64,000 nucleotides of DNA from Thiobacillus sp. SCUT-2 (GTDB lineage: Bacteria > Pseudomonadota > Gammaproteobacteria > Burkholderiales > Thiobacillaceae), in NCBI RefSeq assembly GCF_035621355.1, contig NZ_CP141769.1, positions 2,480,001 through 2,544,000 on the forward strand, in the 5' to 3' direction. Position 1 is the first letter of the stretch. The number at the start of each line of letters is the position of its first letter. The position numbers and the translations under genes are program-made. Under the pieces are notes generated by a model that saw nothing but the letters and a program-made list of their open reading frames with translations, ran no database searches and was not told where the DNA came from. Of the stretch, positions 9,885 through 18,577 are shown piece after piece.

Positions 9885-10091
9885 CCCGCCCACCCCTCAC
9901 CGCCCACCCCTCACCCCTCACCGCCCACCACTCACCCCTCACCACTCACCACTCACCACTCACCACTCACCACTCACCACTCACCACTCACCACTCACCA
10001 CTCACCACTCACCACTCACCCCTCACCGCTCACCGCTCACCGCTCACCACTCACCACTCACCACTCACCCCTCACCGCTCACCGCTCACCG
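9885..10091. repeat. heptamer tandem array (ACTCACC type) between amgK and murU
   Basis: About 29 tandem copies of a 7-base unit, mostly ACTCACC, with GCTCACC, CCTCACC and CGCCCACC-like variants towards both ends. On the coding strand of amgK the unit reads GGTGAGT/GGTGAGC and begins directly after the amgK stop codon. The array fills the amgK-murU gap. Because the unit is seven bases, frames through it stay open as Thr/His/Ser/Pro-rich nonsense. Copy number may vary by slippage. Confidence 0.95.
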
Positions 10092-11099
10092 CTAGAACGT
10101 ATACCCCACCTTCACATCCCGATTCTCCAATCCATCCAGCAGGAACAGCATCGGCTTCAGCTCGTCGTAGCGCTCGCACACCTTGCGCAGGTAATGCATG
10201 ACCAGCGGCATGTCCTTGAGGTAGCCGTCCTTGCCGTCGCGGTGATACAGGCGCGCGAAGATGCCAAGCACCTTGATGTGACGCTGCGCGCCCATCCATT
10301 CGAAGTCGCGCCAGAAGTCGCCGAAGTCCTGCCGCACCGGCAGGCGGGCCGCACGCGCCTTCTCCCAGTAACGGATCACCCAGTCGAGCTGCTGTTCCTC
10401 GTCCCACTGGATGTAGGCGTCGCGGTAGATCGACGCAAGATCATAGGTGATCGGGCCGTAGACGGCATCCTGGAAGTCGAGAATGCCCGGATTGGGGTCC
10501 GACACCATCAGGTTGCGCGAATGCCAGTCGCGGTGGACAAAGACCTGCGGCTGAGCCAGGTTGTTGGCGAGGAGGCGCTCGAACACGGTCTCGAGGACGG
10601 CCTTCTGCTGCTCCGTCATCGCGACGCCGAGGTGTTTCGCGACGTACCACTCGGGGAACAGCATCAGCTCGCGGGTCAGGAGCGCACGGTCGTATTCCGC
10701 CAGCACGCCCGGGCGGCTCGCCTGCTGGATGCGGATCAGCGCGTCGTTCGACGCCAGATAGAGCTCGCGCGCGACGCCCCGATCGGCGGCGGCTTCGTCG
10801 AGCGCCGACAGATAGGTTGTGCTGCCGAGATCGGTCAGCAGCAGGAAGCCCTGCTCCAGATCCTGCGCCAGCACCTGCGGCACGTGCACGCCCGCGTCGC
10901 CGAACAGCCGGGCGACCGCGATGAAGGGCCGGCAATCCTCGTGCGCCGGCGGCGCGTCCATCACGATATAATCGCGGCCTTTGGCAGAGACGCGAAAATA
11001 ACGGCGAAAGCTGGCGTCGGCCGACGCGGGGGCGATATCCAGGGAATCCCCCCCCAACTGTCGGGCGGCCCAGTCCTGTAATGCCTGCAAACGTTCCAC
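10092..11099 (-). CDS. amgK: N-acetylmuramate/N-acetylglucosamine kinase AmgK
   Basis: A 335-residue aminoglycoside-phosphotransferase-fold kinase with the Brenner motif VFVHRDWHSRNLM and the metal motif GILDFQDAVYGP. In this position, divergent from lptD and upstream of murU, it is best called AmgK, which phosphorylates the anomeric position of MurNAc/GlcNAc recovered from peptidoglycan. The GTG at 11097-11099 is chosen because homology begins there (VERLQALQDW). A longer frame upstream would run into the lptD gene. Confidence 0.84.
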   Translation of the reverse strand: MERLQALQDWAARQLGGDSLDIAPASADASFRRYFRVSAKGRDYIVMDAPPAHEDCRPFIAVARLFGDAGVHVPQVLAQDLEQGFLLLTDLGSTTYLSALDEAAADRGVARELYLASNDALIRIQQASRPGVLAEYDRALLTRELMLFPEWYVAKHLGVAMTEQQKAVLETVFERLLANNLAQPQVFVHRDWHSRNLMVSDPNPGILDFQDAVYGPITYDLASIYRDAYIQWDEEQQLDWVIRYWEKARAARLPVRQDFGDFWRDFEWMGAQRHIKVLGIFARLYHRDGKDGYLKDMPLVMHYLRKVCERYDELKPMLFLLDGLENRDVKVGYTF

Positions 11100-11142
11100 T
11101 GCGAACCTGCTCCGAATAACGAACCTGCGGATTTTACAACGC

Positions 11143-13413
11143 TTGTCCACCCTGCCCGGCTTTACGCTCGTCGCGCTGCTGCTGACCGCCGGTTCCGCGG
11201 CCGCGGACGGGCTCGTCCTCAAGAAGGACGTCGAGCTGAAGGGATCGACCGCCGCCGGCAAGGAAGGACCGCTTTTCCTGACGGCCGACCGCATCGAGAC
11301 GACCGCCCCCAACGTCGTCGAGGCGACCGGTGACGTCGAGGCCCGGCAGGCGGGACAGAATTTCTACGCCGACTGGCTGCTCTACGACCTCACGCAGGAC
11401 CAGGTCCGGGCGCGCGGCCATGTCCGCCTGGAACAGCCGGCCCTGGTCGTGACGGGGGATTCGCTGAAGTTCAACCTCGGCGACTACAGCGGCGAGCTCG
11501 TTCAGCCGGTCTACCGGTTCACGGCGCAGCCCGGACGCACGCGGGCCGGCCGTGCCGACGAGACCGTCACAGGCGCCGCACCGGTGGCGCCCCCTCAGCC
11601 CGGGCGCGGCCATGCGGATCGCATCGACTTCCTCAACGAGCAGCAGTGCACGCTGAAGCATGCGATCTATACGACGTGTCCGATCGGCAACGACGACTGG
11701 TTCCTCAAGGTGGGGGACCTCGACATCGACCGCAACCGCAACGTGGGAACGGCGCGCAACGCCTCGCTGCATTTTCTCGGCGTGCCGATCCTGTACACGC
11801 CCTGGGTCGATTTCCCGCTCGACAATGCGCGCAAGACCGGCGTGCTGACGCCGACCATCGGCACCACGCAACGAAGCGGCCTCGACATCCTGCTGCCGTA
11901 CTACCTCAACCTGGCGCCGAACTACGACGCCACGCTCTATCCGCGGCTGATGTCGAAGCGCGGGATGCAGCTCGGTACCGAATTCCGCTATCTGCTGAGC
12001 GATTTCCATGGCGTGAACCGCTTCGAGTACCTGCCCAACGACAGCGTGGCCAACCGCTCCCGCTGGAGCGTCGCGCTCAACAACATCTACCGCATCAGCC
12101 CTGCGACCGAGGCCGGCATGCTGTTCAATCGCGTGTCCGACGACGACTATTTCCGCGACCTTTCCAACCTGCTCGCCGCGACGTCGACCACCCACCTCGA
12201 CCACGAGGCCTGGCTGACCACCCGCCATCCCAACTGGACCGCGGAACTGCGCGCGCAGAGCTTCCAGACGCTGCAGGATTCGACCTCGTCCACCCCGATC
12301 CTGGAGCCTTACGCGCGCCTGCCGCAGGCGCTGCTCGGCGTCAACAAGGTCTTCGGCAACGGACTGGAATTCCACCTCGCCAGCGAGGCGACGCGCTTCG
12401 CCCACCCGACGCTGGTGGAGGGCACGCGGGTGCTGGCCTATCCCACGCTGCGCATGCCGCTCACCAATTCCTTCGGCTACCTCACGCCGCAGATCGGCTG
12501 GCACAGCACCTACTACGCACTCGACAACTCCGCGCCGTCCCAGCCGCAGCACGTCACCCGCAACCTGCCGATCCTCAGCCTCGACAGCGGCGTCACCTTC
12601 GAGCGCCCGTTCCGCTTCGCCGACCAGGATTACCAGCAGACGCTGGAGCCCCGCGCCTACTACGTCTACGCGCCCTACCGCGACCAGTCCAACATCCCGG
12701 TGTTCGACACCGCGCTGCTCGACTTCAGCTACGCGCAGATGTTCACCGAGAACCAGTTCATCGGCGGCGACCGCGTCAACGACGCCAACCAGCTGACGCT
12801 CGCCGTCACCAGCCGCTTCACCGAAGCCGCCAGCGGCCTCGAGCGGCTGCAGGTCACGCTCGGCCAGCGCTACTACTTCAGCACCCAGCAGGTGACCCTC
12901 AATCCCGGCGACCCGGTGCGCACCAGCAACGCCACCGACCTGCTTGCAGCCGTCAGCGGCCAGATCACGCGCGCCTGGCGCATCGACACCGCCTGGCAGT
13001 TCGACACCCAGACCGGCGCCACGATCCGCCAGAACCTCGCCGCCTCCTATCGCCCCGGCCCCGGACGCGTGCTGAACCTCGGTTACCGCTTCATCGACCA
13101 GACCACGGAGCAGGTCGACATCTCCGCGCAATGGCCGCTCGGCCACCGCTGGTACGGCATGTTCCGCTACAACTACTCGTTCAAGGACGCCAAGCTGGTC
13201 GAAGGCCTGGCCGGGTTTGAATACAATGCGGGGTGCTGGTCGCTGCGCGGCGTGCTGCAACGCCTTGCCACCAAGGCCGACCAGTCCACCGAGGCGTTCT
13301 TCATCCAGCTCGAATTGAACGGAATGGGCCGCATCGGCTCCAACCCGCTCGACGTTCTGAAACACTCTGTTCCCGGATACAGGCCTAGCAATGAACTTGT
13401 TCAAACGCCCTGA
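11143..13413 (+). CDS. lptD: LPS-assembly outer membrane protein LptD
   Basis: A 756-residue precursor with a signal peptide ending near AAADG, a periplasmic OstA-like N-domain (residues ~25-170), and a long beta-barrel with repeated aromatic strands. Conserved cysteines are in QQCTLKHAIYTTCPIGNDDW, the region that forms disulfides needed for activity. It inserts lipopolysaccharide into the outer leaflet with LptE. The start is a TTG just beyond the divergent amgK start. Its end overlaps surA by 23 bases. Confidence 0.93.
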   Translation: MSTLPGFTLVALLLTAGSAAADGLVLKKDVELKGSTAAGKEGPLFLTADRIETTAPNVVEATGDVEARQAGQNFYADWLLYDLTQDQVRARGHVRLEQPALVVTGDSLKFNLGDYSGELVQPVYRFTAQPGRTRAGRADETVTGAAPVAPPQPGRGHADRIDFLNEQQCTLKHAIYTTCPIGNDDWFLKVGDLDIDRNRNVGTARNASLHFLGVPILYTPWVDFPLDNARKTGVLTPTIGTTQRSGLDILLPYYLNLAPNYDATLYPRLMSKRGMQLGTEFRYLLSDFHGVNRFEYLPNDSVANRSRWSVALNNIYRISPATEAGMLFNRVSDDDYFRDLSNLLAATSTTHLDHEAWLTTRHPNWTAELRAQSFQTLQDSTSSTPILEPYARLPQALLGVNKVFGNGLEFHLASEATRFAHPTLVEGTRVLAYPTLRMPLTNSFGYLTPQIGWHSTYYALDNSAPSQPQHVTRNLPILSLDSGVTFERPFRFADQDYQQTLEPRAYYVYAPYRDQSNIPVFDTALLDFSYAQMFTENQFIGGDRVNDANQLTLAVTSRFTEAASGLERLQVTLGQRYYFSTQQVTLNPGDPVRTSNATDLLAAVSGQITRAWRIDTAWQFDTQTGATIRQNLAASYRPGPGRVLNLGYRFIDQTTEQVDISAQWPLGHRWYGMFRYNYSFKDAKLVEGLAGFEYNAGCWSLRGVLQRLATKADQSTEAFFIQLELNGMGRIGSNPLDVLKHSVPGYRPSNELVQTP

Positions 13414-14701
13414 ATGGCGCTGCCCGCAGTGGGCCCTGGCGCTGCTGCTCGCCGTGTCGACCCTGGTGCCGGCCCATGCCGCCGTCCAGGACCTCGACCG
13501 CATCGTCGCCGTCGTCAACGACGAGGTCATCACCCGCCAGGAACTCGCGACGCGCTACGACGAGGTGGTGCGCAACCTCGAGCGCCAGAATACGCCGCTG
13601 CCGCCGCGCGACGTGCTCGAAAAGCAGTTGCTCGAGCGCATGGTCACCGAGCTTGCGCTGCGCCAGCACGCCAAGGCCACCGGCATCCGCATCGACCCGA
13701 CGCAGGTCGAGCGTGCCCTGCAGCGCATCGCGGCGCAGAACCACCTCGACATGGCGGGCCTGGCCGCGGCGCTGGCCAAGGAAGGACAGAGCCTCGACGG
13801 CATGCGCGCCACCATCCGCAATGAGCTGCTCATCGCCCGCGCGCGCGAGCGCGACGTCGACAACCGCATCACCGTGAGCGACGCGGAAATCGACGGCTAC
13901 CTGCAGACGCAGGCCCGGCAGGGCGTGGAGACCGAATACAACTTCGCGCACATCCTCGTGGCCGTTCCCGAGAATGCCACGCCCGAACAGATCCAGGCGC
14001 GCCGGAGCCGCGCCGAGAACATCCTCGCGCAGCTCGCCAAGGGCGCCGATTTCGGCCAGCTCTCCGCGAGCTATTCCGACGCGCCCAACGCCTTGCAGGG
14101 CGGCGTGTTCGGCTGGCGGGCCAGCGGCAAGATCCCGACGCTGTTCGCCGACGCGCTCAAGCAGCTGCAACCGGGGCAGGTCAGCCCCATCCTGACGAGC
14201 GGCAACGGCTTCCATATCCTCAAGCTGATCGACAAGCGCGGGCTCGACGCCACCCTCCAGGTCACGCAGACGCACGTCCGCCACATCCTGATCAAGACCA
14301 ACGAGCTCACCTCGGAGGCCGACGCCCGCAACCGCCTGCTGCAGCTCAAGGAGCGCATCGAGAACGGCGCGAAGTTCGACGAACTGGCGCGCCTGCAGTC
14401 CGAGGACGGCAGCGCATCCAAGGGCGGCGATCTCGGCTGGGTGAACCCGGGCGACACGGTGCCGGAATTCGAGAAGGCCATGAACGCCCTGAAGCCGGGC
14501 GAGATCAGCGATCCGGTGCACACGCCGTTCGGCTGGCACCTGATCCAGGTACTCGACCGGCGGACCCAGGACGTCACGCAGGAGCGCCAACGGCTGCTCG
14601 CGCGCCAGGCGATCCGCGAGCGCAAGGCGGACGAAGCCTTCCAGGACTGGGTGCGGCAGATCCGCGATGCGGCCTATGTGGAAATCCGCCCCATCGACTG
14701 A
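13391..14701 (+). CDS. surA: periplasmic chaperone/peptidyl-prolyl isomerase SurA
   Basis: A 436-residue protein with a signal peptide (to about AHA-AVQ), a SurA N-terminal domain beginning LDRIVAVVNDEVITRQEL, and two parvulin domains around residues 175-275 and 290-385, each with a GGxxGW core (GGVFGW, GGDLGW). It escorts outer-membrane proteins, including LptD, across the periplasm. The overlap with lptD fits co-translation of a client and its chaperone. Confidence 0.94.
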   Translation: MNLFKRPEWRCPQWALALLLAVSTLVPAHAAVQDLDRIVAVVNDEVITRQELATRYDEVVRNLERQNTPLPPRDVLEKQLLERMVTELALRQHAKATGIRIDPTQVERALQRIAAQNHLDMAGLAAALAKEGQSLDGMRATIRNELLIARARERDVDNRITVSDAEIDGYLQTQARQGVETEYNFAHILVAVPENATPEQIQARRSRAENILAQLAKGADFGQLSASYSDAPNALQGGVFGWRASGKIPTLFADALKQLQPGQVSPILTSGNGFHILKLIDKRGLDATLQVTQTHVRHILIKTNELTSEADARNRLLQLKERIENGAKFDELARLQSEDGSASKGGDLGWVNPGDTVPEFEKAMNALKPGEISDPVHTPFGWHLIQVLDRRTQDVTQERQRLLARQAIRERKADEAFQDWVRQIRDAAYVEIRPID

Positions 14702-14723
14702 ACCTTCGAGCCCGCGCGAGACC

Positions 14724-15701
14724 GTGCCCCTGCCGCTGATCGCGGTCACCGCGGGCGAGCCTGCCGGCGTCGGCCCGGACCTCTGCGTCGCCCTGTCACA
14801 GCAGGCGCTGCCCTGCCGGCTCTCGGTTCTCGGCGATCTCGAGGTGCTGCGCAGCCGGGCCGCCCGGCTCGGCATCGCGGTCGAATTCGAGGCCGGCGAC
14901 GCGGTCCCGGCGCATCGTCCCGGCGCCCTGCACGTCCGCCATATCCCGGCCGCCTCGCGCGTGACGCCGGGTACGCTGGACAGTGACAACAGCGCACACG
15001 TGCTGGCGCTCCTCGACGCCGCGCTCGCAGGCTGCATGAACGGCTCGTACGACGCGATGGTCACGGCCCCCGTGCACAAGGGCGTCATCAACGACGCCGG
15101 CTTCGCCTTCACCGGCCACACCGAATATCTGGCCGACCACAGCGGCACCGGGCGGGTCGTGATGATGCTCGTGGGCGGCGGGCTGCGCGTCGCACTCGCC
15201 ACCACCCACCTGCCCTTGCGCGATGTGGCGGATGCGATCACCGCGCCGCTGCTGGCGGAAGTCATCCGCATCCTGCACGCCGACCTGCAGCGCAAGTTCG
15301 GCATCGCGGCGCCACGCATCGCCGTCGCGGGGCTCAACCCGCACGCCGGCGAAGCCGGCCACCTGGGGCGCGAGGAAATCGACATCATCGCGCCCGTGCT
15401 CGAACGATTGCGCCACGAGGGCATGGATCTCGTCGGCCCGCAACCCGCGGACACGCTCTTTTCGCGCATCCGCCACGAACCCTGCGACGCCGTGCTGGCG
15501 ATGTATCACGACCAGGGCCTGCCGGTGCTCAAGTACGCCAGCTTCGGCGCCGGCGTGAACGTCACGCTGGGCCTGCCCTTCATCCGCACCTCGGTCGACC
15601 ACGGCACCGCGCTCGATCTCGCAGGCAGCGGGCGGGCCGAGGTCGGCAGCCTTTTGGCCGCGATCGAGATGGCGCTGGAGATGGCGAGCAGTGAGCGGTA
15701 A
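14724..15701 (+). CDS. pdxA: 4-hydroxythreonine-4-phosphate dehydrogenase PdxA
   Basis: A 325-residue protein with the PdxA start motif TAGEPAGVGPD, FTGHTEYLA and the metal/substrate region MYHDQGLPVLKY, acting in the DXP-dependent pyridoxal-5'-phosphate pathway. The GTG at 14724 gives a normal length; earlier ATGs would extend into surA by 35 bases. The last residues (ASSER) and stop are encoded by AGCAGTG/AGCGGTA units of the heptamer family, so the coding end merges into the repeat. Confidence 0.92.
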   Translation: MPLPLIAVTAGEPAGVGPDLCVALSQQALPCRLSVLGDLEVLRSRAARLGIAVEFEAGDAVPAHRPGALHVRHIPAASRVTPGTLDSDNSAHVLALLDAALAGCMNGSYDAMVTAPVHKGVINDAGFAFTGHTEYLADHSGTGRVVMMLVGGGLRVALATTHLPLRDVADAITAPLLAEVIRILHADLQRKFGIAAPRIAVAGLNPHAGEAGHLGREEIDIIAPVLERLRHEGMDLVGPQPADTLFSRIRHEPCDAVLAMYHDQGLPVLKYASFGAGVNVTLGLPFIRTSVDHGTALDLAGSGRAEVGSLLAAIEMALEMASSER

Positions 15702-15826
15702 GCAGTGAGCCGATAAAAGCGCCATCCCACTCACCACTCACCACTCACCACTCACCACTCACCACTCACCACTCACCACTCACGACTCACCACTCACCAC
15801 TCACCGCTTACCGCTTACCACTCACC
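15687..15826. repeat. heptamer repeats in opposed orientation after pdxA
   Basis: Three AGCRGTR units (15687-15707) contain the pdxA stop. After a 21-base spacer follow about 14 units in the opposite sense (15729-15826): ACTCACC, with two GCTTACC and one ACTCACG. The two halves can pair, so this could be a large imperfect hairpin at the end of the pdxA transcript. It belongs to the same family as the arrays at 9885 and 20431. Confidence 0.92.
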
Positions 15827-15839
15827 GAGAACCCTATGC

Positions 15840-15957
15840 CCCCCTCTCCCCGACCCTCTCCCCCAAGGGGGCGAGGGGGCAAACGTGATGCCCAGACCGA
15901 GCGCTGCGCTTGCCCTCTCCCCAACCCTCCCCCCAAATGGGGGAGGGAGCGAAAGTG
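15840..15957. repeat. two copies of the CCCTCTCCC palindrome leading into rsmA
   Basis: Two related copies lie in tandem. Each has a CCCTCTCCCC lead, a CTCCCCC...GGGGG hairpin, and an exit sequence ending GTGATGCCCA. In the first copy the exit ATG opens no gene. In the second the exit supplies GGGAGGGAG as ribosome-binding site and the ATGCCCA that starts rsmA. Confidence 0.8.
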
Positions 15958-16752
15958 ATGCCCAAAACGGTTAACCACATTCCCCGCAAGCGCTTCGGCC
16001 AGAACTTCCTCGTCGACCAAGGGATCATCCATGCGATCGTCGAGGCCGTCCGCCCGCAGCCCGGCGAGACCGTCGTCGAAATCGGCCCCGGCCTCGGCGC
16101 CCTGACCCGCCCCCTGCTGGAGCGCCTGCCGCACCTGCACGCGGTCGAGCTCGACCGCGACATCATCGCGCGCCTGCAGAAGGCGTGGCCGGCCGAGCGC
16201 CTCACGATCCACGCCGGCGACGCGCTGAAATTCGACTTCGGCAGCCTCGGCAACGACGTCCGCGTGGTCGGCAACCTGCCGTACAACATCTCCAGCCCGC
16301 TGCTGTTCCACCTGATGGCCTTCGCGCCACACATCCGCGACATGCACTTCATGCTGCAGAAGGAAGTCGTCGCGCGCATGGTCGCCGCACCGGGCGGCGC
16401 CGACTATGGCCGGCTGTCGGTCATGCTGCAGCGGCGCTTCCACATGGCGTGGCTGCTCGACGTGCCGCCCGGCGCGTTCGAGCCGCCGCCCAAGGTCGAC
16501 TCCGCCGTGGTGCGTCTGATCCCGAAATCCGCATCTGAAATCGTTCCGCTCGACGAGGCGCTGTTCGCCAGGGTGGTCGCGACGGCGTTCTCGCAGCGGC
16601 GCAAGACGCTCCGGAACACCCTCGGCGCCCTGATGCGGGCGGAGGATCTTGCCGCGCTGGGGATCGATCCGGGCCTGCGCGCCGAGGCACTGCCGCTGGC
16701 CGACTACGAAGCCATCGCCCGCCATCTCGCGGCCCGGGCGCCCGCCGCCTGA
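15958..16752 (+). CDS. rsmA: 16S rRNA (adenine1518/1519-N6)-dimethyltransferase
   Basis: A 264-residue KsgA/RsmA protein: [11 protein letters not shown], the SAM site [10 protein letters not shown], the catalytic NLPYNIS motif and a small C-terminal helical domain. It dimethylates two adenines near the 3' end of 16S rRNA late in small-subunit assembly. The ATG is preceded by GGGAGGGAG eight to ten bases upstream, both lying in the palindromic repeat. The order lptD-surA-pdxA-rsmA is conserved. Confidence 0.94.
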   Translation: MPKTVNHIPRKRFGQNFLVDQGIIHAIVEAVRPQPGETVVEIGPGLGALTRPLLERLPHLHAVELDRDIIARLQKAWPAERLTIHAGDALKFDFGSLGNDVRVVGNLPYNISSPLLFHLMAFAPHIRDMHFMLQKEVVARMVAAPGGADYGRLSVMLQRRFHMAWLLDVPPGAFEPPPKVDSAVVRLIPKSASEIVPLDEALFARVVATAFSQRRKTLRNTLGALMRAEDLAALGIDPGLRAEALPLADYEAIARHLAARAPAA

Positions 16753-16831
16753 CGCCTGCGCGGACGCCGCCGACCTGCCTCAAGATTCGGACACCGCTAT
16801 CCGTTATGGGGTGGGTCCTTCAATCATCGCT

Positions 16832-18577
16832 ATGAACATCACGCCTGCGGGTGCGCCGACGCCAAAAATGCCATTCCTCGAGCCCGACATCGAGCGTGCG
16901 CTGCTCCGCGCCTACATCGACAGCGCGAACGACGGCATTTTCGTGCTGTGCGACGAGATGAAGTTCCACGTCGCGAACCCGGTCCTGGCGCAGTGGCTGG
17001 GAATGAGCGAGGCCGAGCTGACCGCCCATGGCCAGCGCATCCCGATCACCGACCTGTTCGGATCCGCCGCGACCGCATCGCAATTCCGTCATCAGTTTGC
17101 CGCTGCGGCCCAGGGACAGGCAGTGCGCTTCGAAGTGGAAATCCGGCCGCCACGCGGCGACACCCGCTGGGTGGAGATCGGCATGAACCGCGTCCACCTG
17201 GAAGACGGCGAGTTGGTGATCGGCATCGTGCGCGACACCACCGAACAGAAAATGCTGCAAACGGCACTGCAGCACCTTGCCAGCCACGACGACCTGACGG
17301 GACTCTTCAACCGCCGCGCGTTCCGGCAACGGCTGCGCACGCTGGTCAACGCGCAGCACGCCGGCGCCGTGCCGCATGCGCTTCTCTACGTGGATCTCGA
17401 CCAGTTCAAGGTCGTGAACGACACCTGCGGCCACGCGGCCGGCGACGAATTGCTGCACCAGATCGGCATGCGCCTGAAGAAGCTGGCCGGCTCCGCCGAT
17501 CTCGTCGCCCGCCTGGGGGGCGACGAATTCGGCCTGCTGCTGCACGACCGCCCGATCGAGGAGGCGATGAAGGTGGCGCGATCGCTGTGCGAGGACGTCG
17601 CCGCCCATCGCTTCACCTGGGATGGCCGGCCCTTCGAAATCACCGCCAGCGTCGGCGTCTGCGCGATCAATCGCGACATCCCCTCGGCCGAAGAGGCCTT
17701 GAGCGCGGCCGATGCCGCCTGCCACGTCGCCAAGGATCAAGGACGCAACCGTGCCCAGCTGTATTCCGAGGGCGCCGCCAGCAAGGACAAGCGCCAGGAA
17801 ATGGCCTGGGTCGCCCGCTTGCAGAAGGCGCTGGAGGAGAACCGCTTCCAGATCTGGCACCAGCGCATCCTCGGTCTCCGCGACACGGACGACGCCGACG
17901 GCGTGCATGTCGAGATGCTGCTGCGCCTGGTCGACGAGAACGGCGAAATCGTCGCACCGGCTCGCTTCTTTCCCGCCGCCGAGCGCTATGGCCTGATGCC
18001 CGCCATCGACCGCTGGGTGATCCAGCATCTGTTGCTCGGCGGGGAATGCGGCCGTCCGCATCAAGGCATGCCGGCGCATTGCGCGATCAATCTGTCGGGG
18101 GCCAGTCTCAACGACGACCGCTTCCTCGTCTTTCTTGAAGACGCCCTGAGGCGCACCGCGATTCCCACCACCGCACTCTGTTTCGAGATCACCGAGACGG
18201 TCGCGGTGGCCAATTTCGCCCGCGTGCGCGAGGTGATGCAGCGTCTCCAGAATTTCGGCTGCCGGTTCGCGCTGGACGATTTCGGCAGCGGCATGTCCTC
18301 GTTCAGCTACCTGAAGAACCTGCCGGTCGATTCGCTCAAGATCGACGGCGCCCTGGTCCGCAACATCGTCGAGGATGCGGCGGACCTCACGATGGTCGAG
18401 GCGATCGCGCGGATCGGCCGCGCCCTCGGCCTGCGAACGGTCGCCGAATTCGTCGAGAGCGACGCAATCCTCGAGAAGCTGCGCGCCGTCGGCGTGGACT
18501 ATGCCCAGGGGTATGCGATCCACCGGCCGGCGCCCCTGGCCGCGGATCCCGCTCCTCAGCCAGGCAGGAAGGGATAG
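16832..18577 (+). CDS. PAS-GGDEF-EAL cyclic-di-GMP turnover protein
   Basis: A 581-residue soluble protein. A PAS domain covers residues ~20-137, a diguanylate cyclase domain ~145-315 with an intact GGDEF (229-233) but no clear RxxD inhibitory site before it, and a phosphodiesterase domain ~325-575. In the latter the EAL motif is EML (Glu361 kept), and the catalytic NLSG, EITE, LDDFGSG, LKIDG and QGY elements are present. Both c-di-GMP synthesis and breakdown are therefore possible. No membrane segment is seen; the PAS domain is the likely input. Its end overlaps the convergent gene by 22 bases. Confidence 0.9.
   Translation: MNITPAGAPTPKMPFLEPDIERALLRAYIDSANDGIFVLCDEMKFHVANPVLAQWLGMSEAELTAHGQRIPITDLFGSAATASQFRHQFAAAAQGQAVRFEVEIRPPRGDTRWVEIGMNRVHLEDGELVIGIVRDTTEQKMLQTALQHLASHDDLTGLFNRRAFRQRLRTLVNAQHAGAVPHALLYVDLDQFKVVNDTCGHAAGDELLHQIGMRLKKLAGSADLVARLGGDEFGLLLHDRPIEEAMKVARSLCEDVAAHRFTWDGRPFEITASVGVCAINRDIPSAEEALSAADAACHVAKDQGRNRAQLYSEGAASKDKRQEMAWVARLQKALEENRFQIWHQRILGLRDTDDADGVHVEMLLRLVDENGEIVAPARFFPAAERYGLMPAIDRWVIQHLLLGGECGRPHQGMPAHCAINLSGASLNDDRFLVFLEDALRRTAIPTTALCFEITETVAVANFARVREVMQRLQNFGCRFALDDFGSGMSSFSYLKNLPVDSLKIDGALVRNIVEDAADLTMVEAIARIGRALGLRTVAEFVESDAILEKLRAVGVDYAQGYAIHRPAPLAADPAPQPGRKG

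Noticed and set aside
9885-10091. CRISPR array
   Set aside because: The repeats are contiguous 7-base units without unique spacers, and no cas gene is present.
9852-10095. Thr/His/Ser/Pro-rich repetitive protein read through the heptamer array
   Set aside because: A 7-base repeat without stop triplets stays open in several frames; there is no ribosome-binding site or homology.
11134-13533. A 799-codon minus-strand frame across lptD
   Set aside because: It is antisense to a clear LptD with signal peptide and conserved cysteines; the antisense product is Val/Arg/Gly-rich and without domains.
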